57,402 nucleotides of DNA. Origin: Candidatus Avelusimicrobium gallicola (GTDB taxonomy: Bacteria; Elusimicrobiota; Elusimicrobia; Elusimicrobiales; UBA9959). The stretch spans positions 7,882 through 65,283 of the forward strand of contig DYLH01000004.1 of the NCBI GenBank assembly GCA_020722185.1. Reading direction: 5' to 3'. The translations under genes were made by a program, and so were the position numbers. Below are positions 56,116-57,402 of the stretch, piece by piece (the stretch's first letter is position 1; each line of letters starts with the position of its first letter). A model generated the notes under the pieces. It did no database searches, was not told the DNA's origin, and was given only the letters and a program-made list of their open reading frames with translations.

Positions 56116-56932
56116 TATTTTCTCCGTATGTAATTGTCGATAAGTTTACCGTCTGAGTTGAAACTGTTGGGTCATAATCTATAAGTTCTGGAATTCTGGG
56201 ATTTTCTGTCCAGCCAAGTATTCTAGCTATTTCTGAGATCCTTAAATCATAGGGACCATTAATACCTTCTTCCACTATGGAGAACACATTTTCTTTACCA
56301 CATGAAAATCTGGCTATATCATTTAGTAATTGAAATTCCTTGTATTTCTTCTCATATTTGGAAGATGAAACTATCAGTATAGGTCTTTTCCCATAAGCCC
56401 TGATTGGATTAACCACCAGAACATCGTTTATATTCATAGATGGATAAATTGCCACACACATAGGTATTTCTTTATTTATCGCAGATATTTTAATCGCGAG
56501 GTTTGCTCCCAACCACGCGCCAACAGGCACAACTCTGTCCAGAGTAAATCCTTGTGAAGAAATCCAGACTAAGGCGGCATCTGCGTCCCGTATCATTTTA
56601 TTATATTCATTGTCCAGTCCACTGACAGAGAAAGATTTAAATGTGGTTGTTGAGCCATCTGGTGAAATATTTGACAGACCATGGCCTCTTAAATCTATAG
56701 CAAGGTAGCCAAAGCCATATCTTTCAGCTAAGGGCATCCATTTTTTCCACTCTGTAAGATTGCTTTTTTGGCTATGAAGAAAAAGAAGCACAGGCCTTTG
56801 TCCCAACGGTGAATGCCATTTTGCATTCAAAACCCATCCATCATCTGTTGTTATTTTAATATCCTCAACTGATTTTACAGCGAATGATAAATCAAAGCAA
56901 AGCAAGAACAGAATGAAGAATATTTTTTTCAT
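56102..56932 (-). CDS. Secreted alpha/beta hydrolase
   Basis: Signal peptide; RPVLLFLHSQKSNLTEW, FGYLAIDLRGHGLSN, VVPVGAWLGANLAIK, RPILIVSSSKYEKKY. Confidence 0.72.
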   Translation of the reverse strand: MKKIFFILFLLCFDLSFAVKSVEDIKITTDDGWVLNAKWHSPLGQRPVLLFLHSQKSNLTEWKKWMPLAERYGFGYLAIDLRGHGLSNISPDGSTTTFKSFSVSGLDNEYNKMIRDADAALVWISSQGFTLDRVVPVGAWLGANLAIKISAINKEIPMCVAIYPSMNINDVLVVNPIRAYGKRPILIVSSSKYEKKYKEFQLLNDIARFSCGKENVFSIVEEGINGPYDLRISEIARILGWTENPRIPELIDYDPTVSTQTVNLSTITYGENNEQK

Positions 56933-56933
56933 A

Positions 56934-57380
56934 TCACTCAGGCAAATCCTCCTTCCTAAACCAAAGCGCTATCTCTCTTTCAGCATCCTCAGCATTGGCG
57001 GAAGCGTGAACAACATTTTCCATTATTCCCGTTACAGAAGATATTCTCCCAAAACTGCCCCTTATACTTGATGGATCTGCTGCTTCTGGATTTGTCGCGC
57101 CAACAACTTTTCTAACTTCGGATATTACATTTTCTCCCTGATAAACAATAGCGAGGATTTTAAAATTTTTTGTGGGAACAAAAAAATTTATGAGGTTTTG
57201 AAAGAAAGGCTTGTCTTTCAGAGCTTCATAATGAGCTTCTGCTAGTTTTCTTGTGACTGGCACAATTCTTGTAGCAATCATTTCAAACCCAGCATGGTCT
57301 AATCTATCTATAACAAGTCCTGTCAGCTTTCTTTTTTGCCCATCTGGCTTTATCAAAACTAAAGTTCTCTCTATAGCCAT
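56934..57380 (-). CDS. ndk: Nucleoside diphosphate kinase
   Basis: ERTLVLIKPDGQKRKLTGLVIDRLDHAGFEMIATR, VVGATNPEAADPSSIRGSFG, NVVHASANAEDAEREIALWF; GGAG RBS. Confidence 0.95.
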   Translation of the reverse strand: MAIERTLVLIKPDGQKRKLTGLVIDRLDHAGFEMIATRIVPVTRKLAEAHYEALKDKPFFQNLINFFVPTKNFKILAIVYQGENVISEVRKVVGATNPEAADPSSIRGSFGRISSVTGIMENVVHASANAEDAEREIALWFRKEDLPE

Positions 57381-57402
57381 ATCCCTCTCCTTTTGTTTTC
57401 CA

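Noticed and set aside
1-57402. CRISPR arrays, rRNA operon, prophage, integrated plasmid, toxin-antitoxin, secondary-metabolite cluster
   Set aside because: No periodic direct repeats, rRNA motifs, phage structural genes, TA pairs or PKS/NRPS genes were seen on either strand.

Overview
This is a low-GC bacterial chromosomal window of about 57 kb. It is densely coded, mostly on the minus strand, with GGAGG-type ribosome binding sites and many 4-bp ATGA gene overlaps. I assign 58 coding regions, one of them cut by the left edge, plus one tRNA-Phe(GAA). I found no CRISPR array, rRNA, intact mobile element or recognisable anti-phage system. Main blocks: (a) FecR-domain protein, outer-membrane beta-barrel and secreted protein (1-3.3 kb), followed by an insertion-sequence graveyard with two different degraded transposases (3.4-3.7 kb); (b) a complete glycine cleavage set gcvT-gcvH-gcvPA-gcvPB with lplA-like ligase and lpd (12-19.7 kb), next to a stand-alone Lrp/AsnC RAM domain protein and a response regulator; (c) cydAB; (d) a cell-envelope block: pseudo-receiver/TM protein, PorV-like barrel fused to LysM, N-acetylmuramoyl-L-alanine amidase, and a fused C39-like + NlpC/P60 peptidase; (e) a surface-glycan/polyprenyl-phosphate sugar cluster with radical SAM, GT4, UGM-like flavoprotein, DegT aminotransferase, GT2, GT39 and WecA/MraY-like enzymes (31-40 kb); (f) a GlcD-GlcE fusion + GlcF, tryptophanase-like enzyme and DUF1646-like permease; (g) TauE/SafE + DUF1634, sugar nucleotidyltransferase, queG, birA, nadC, uvrB, murQ, alpha/beta hydrolase, ndk. 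No single dramatic new system is evident. The best leads are unusual domain fusions (pseudo-receiver/TM/propeller-like, PorV/coiled-coil/LysM, C39+NlpC/P60), the head-to-head overlapping start codons at the radical SAM/GT4 junction, and the tryptophanase/DUF1646 pairing. All family assignments come from reading motifs by eye; no searches were run.
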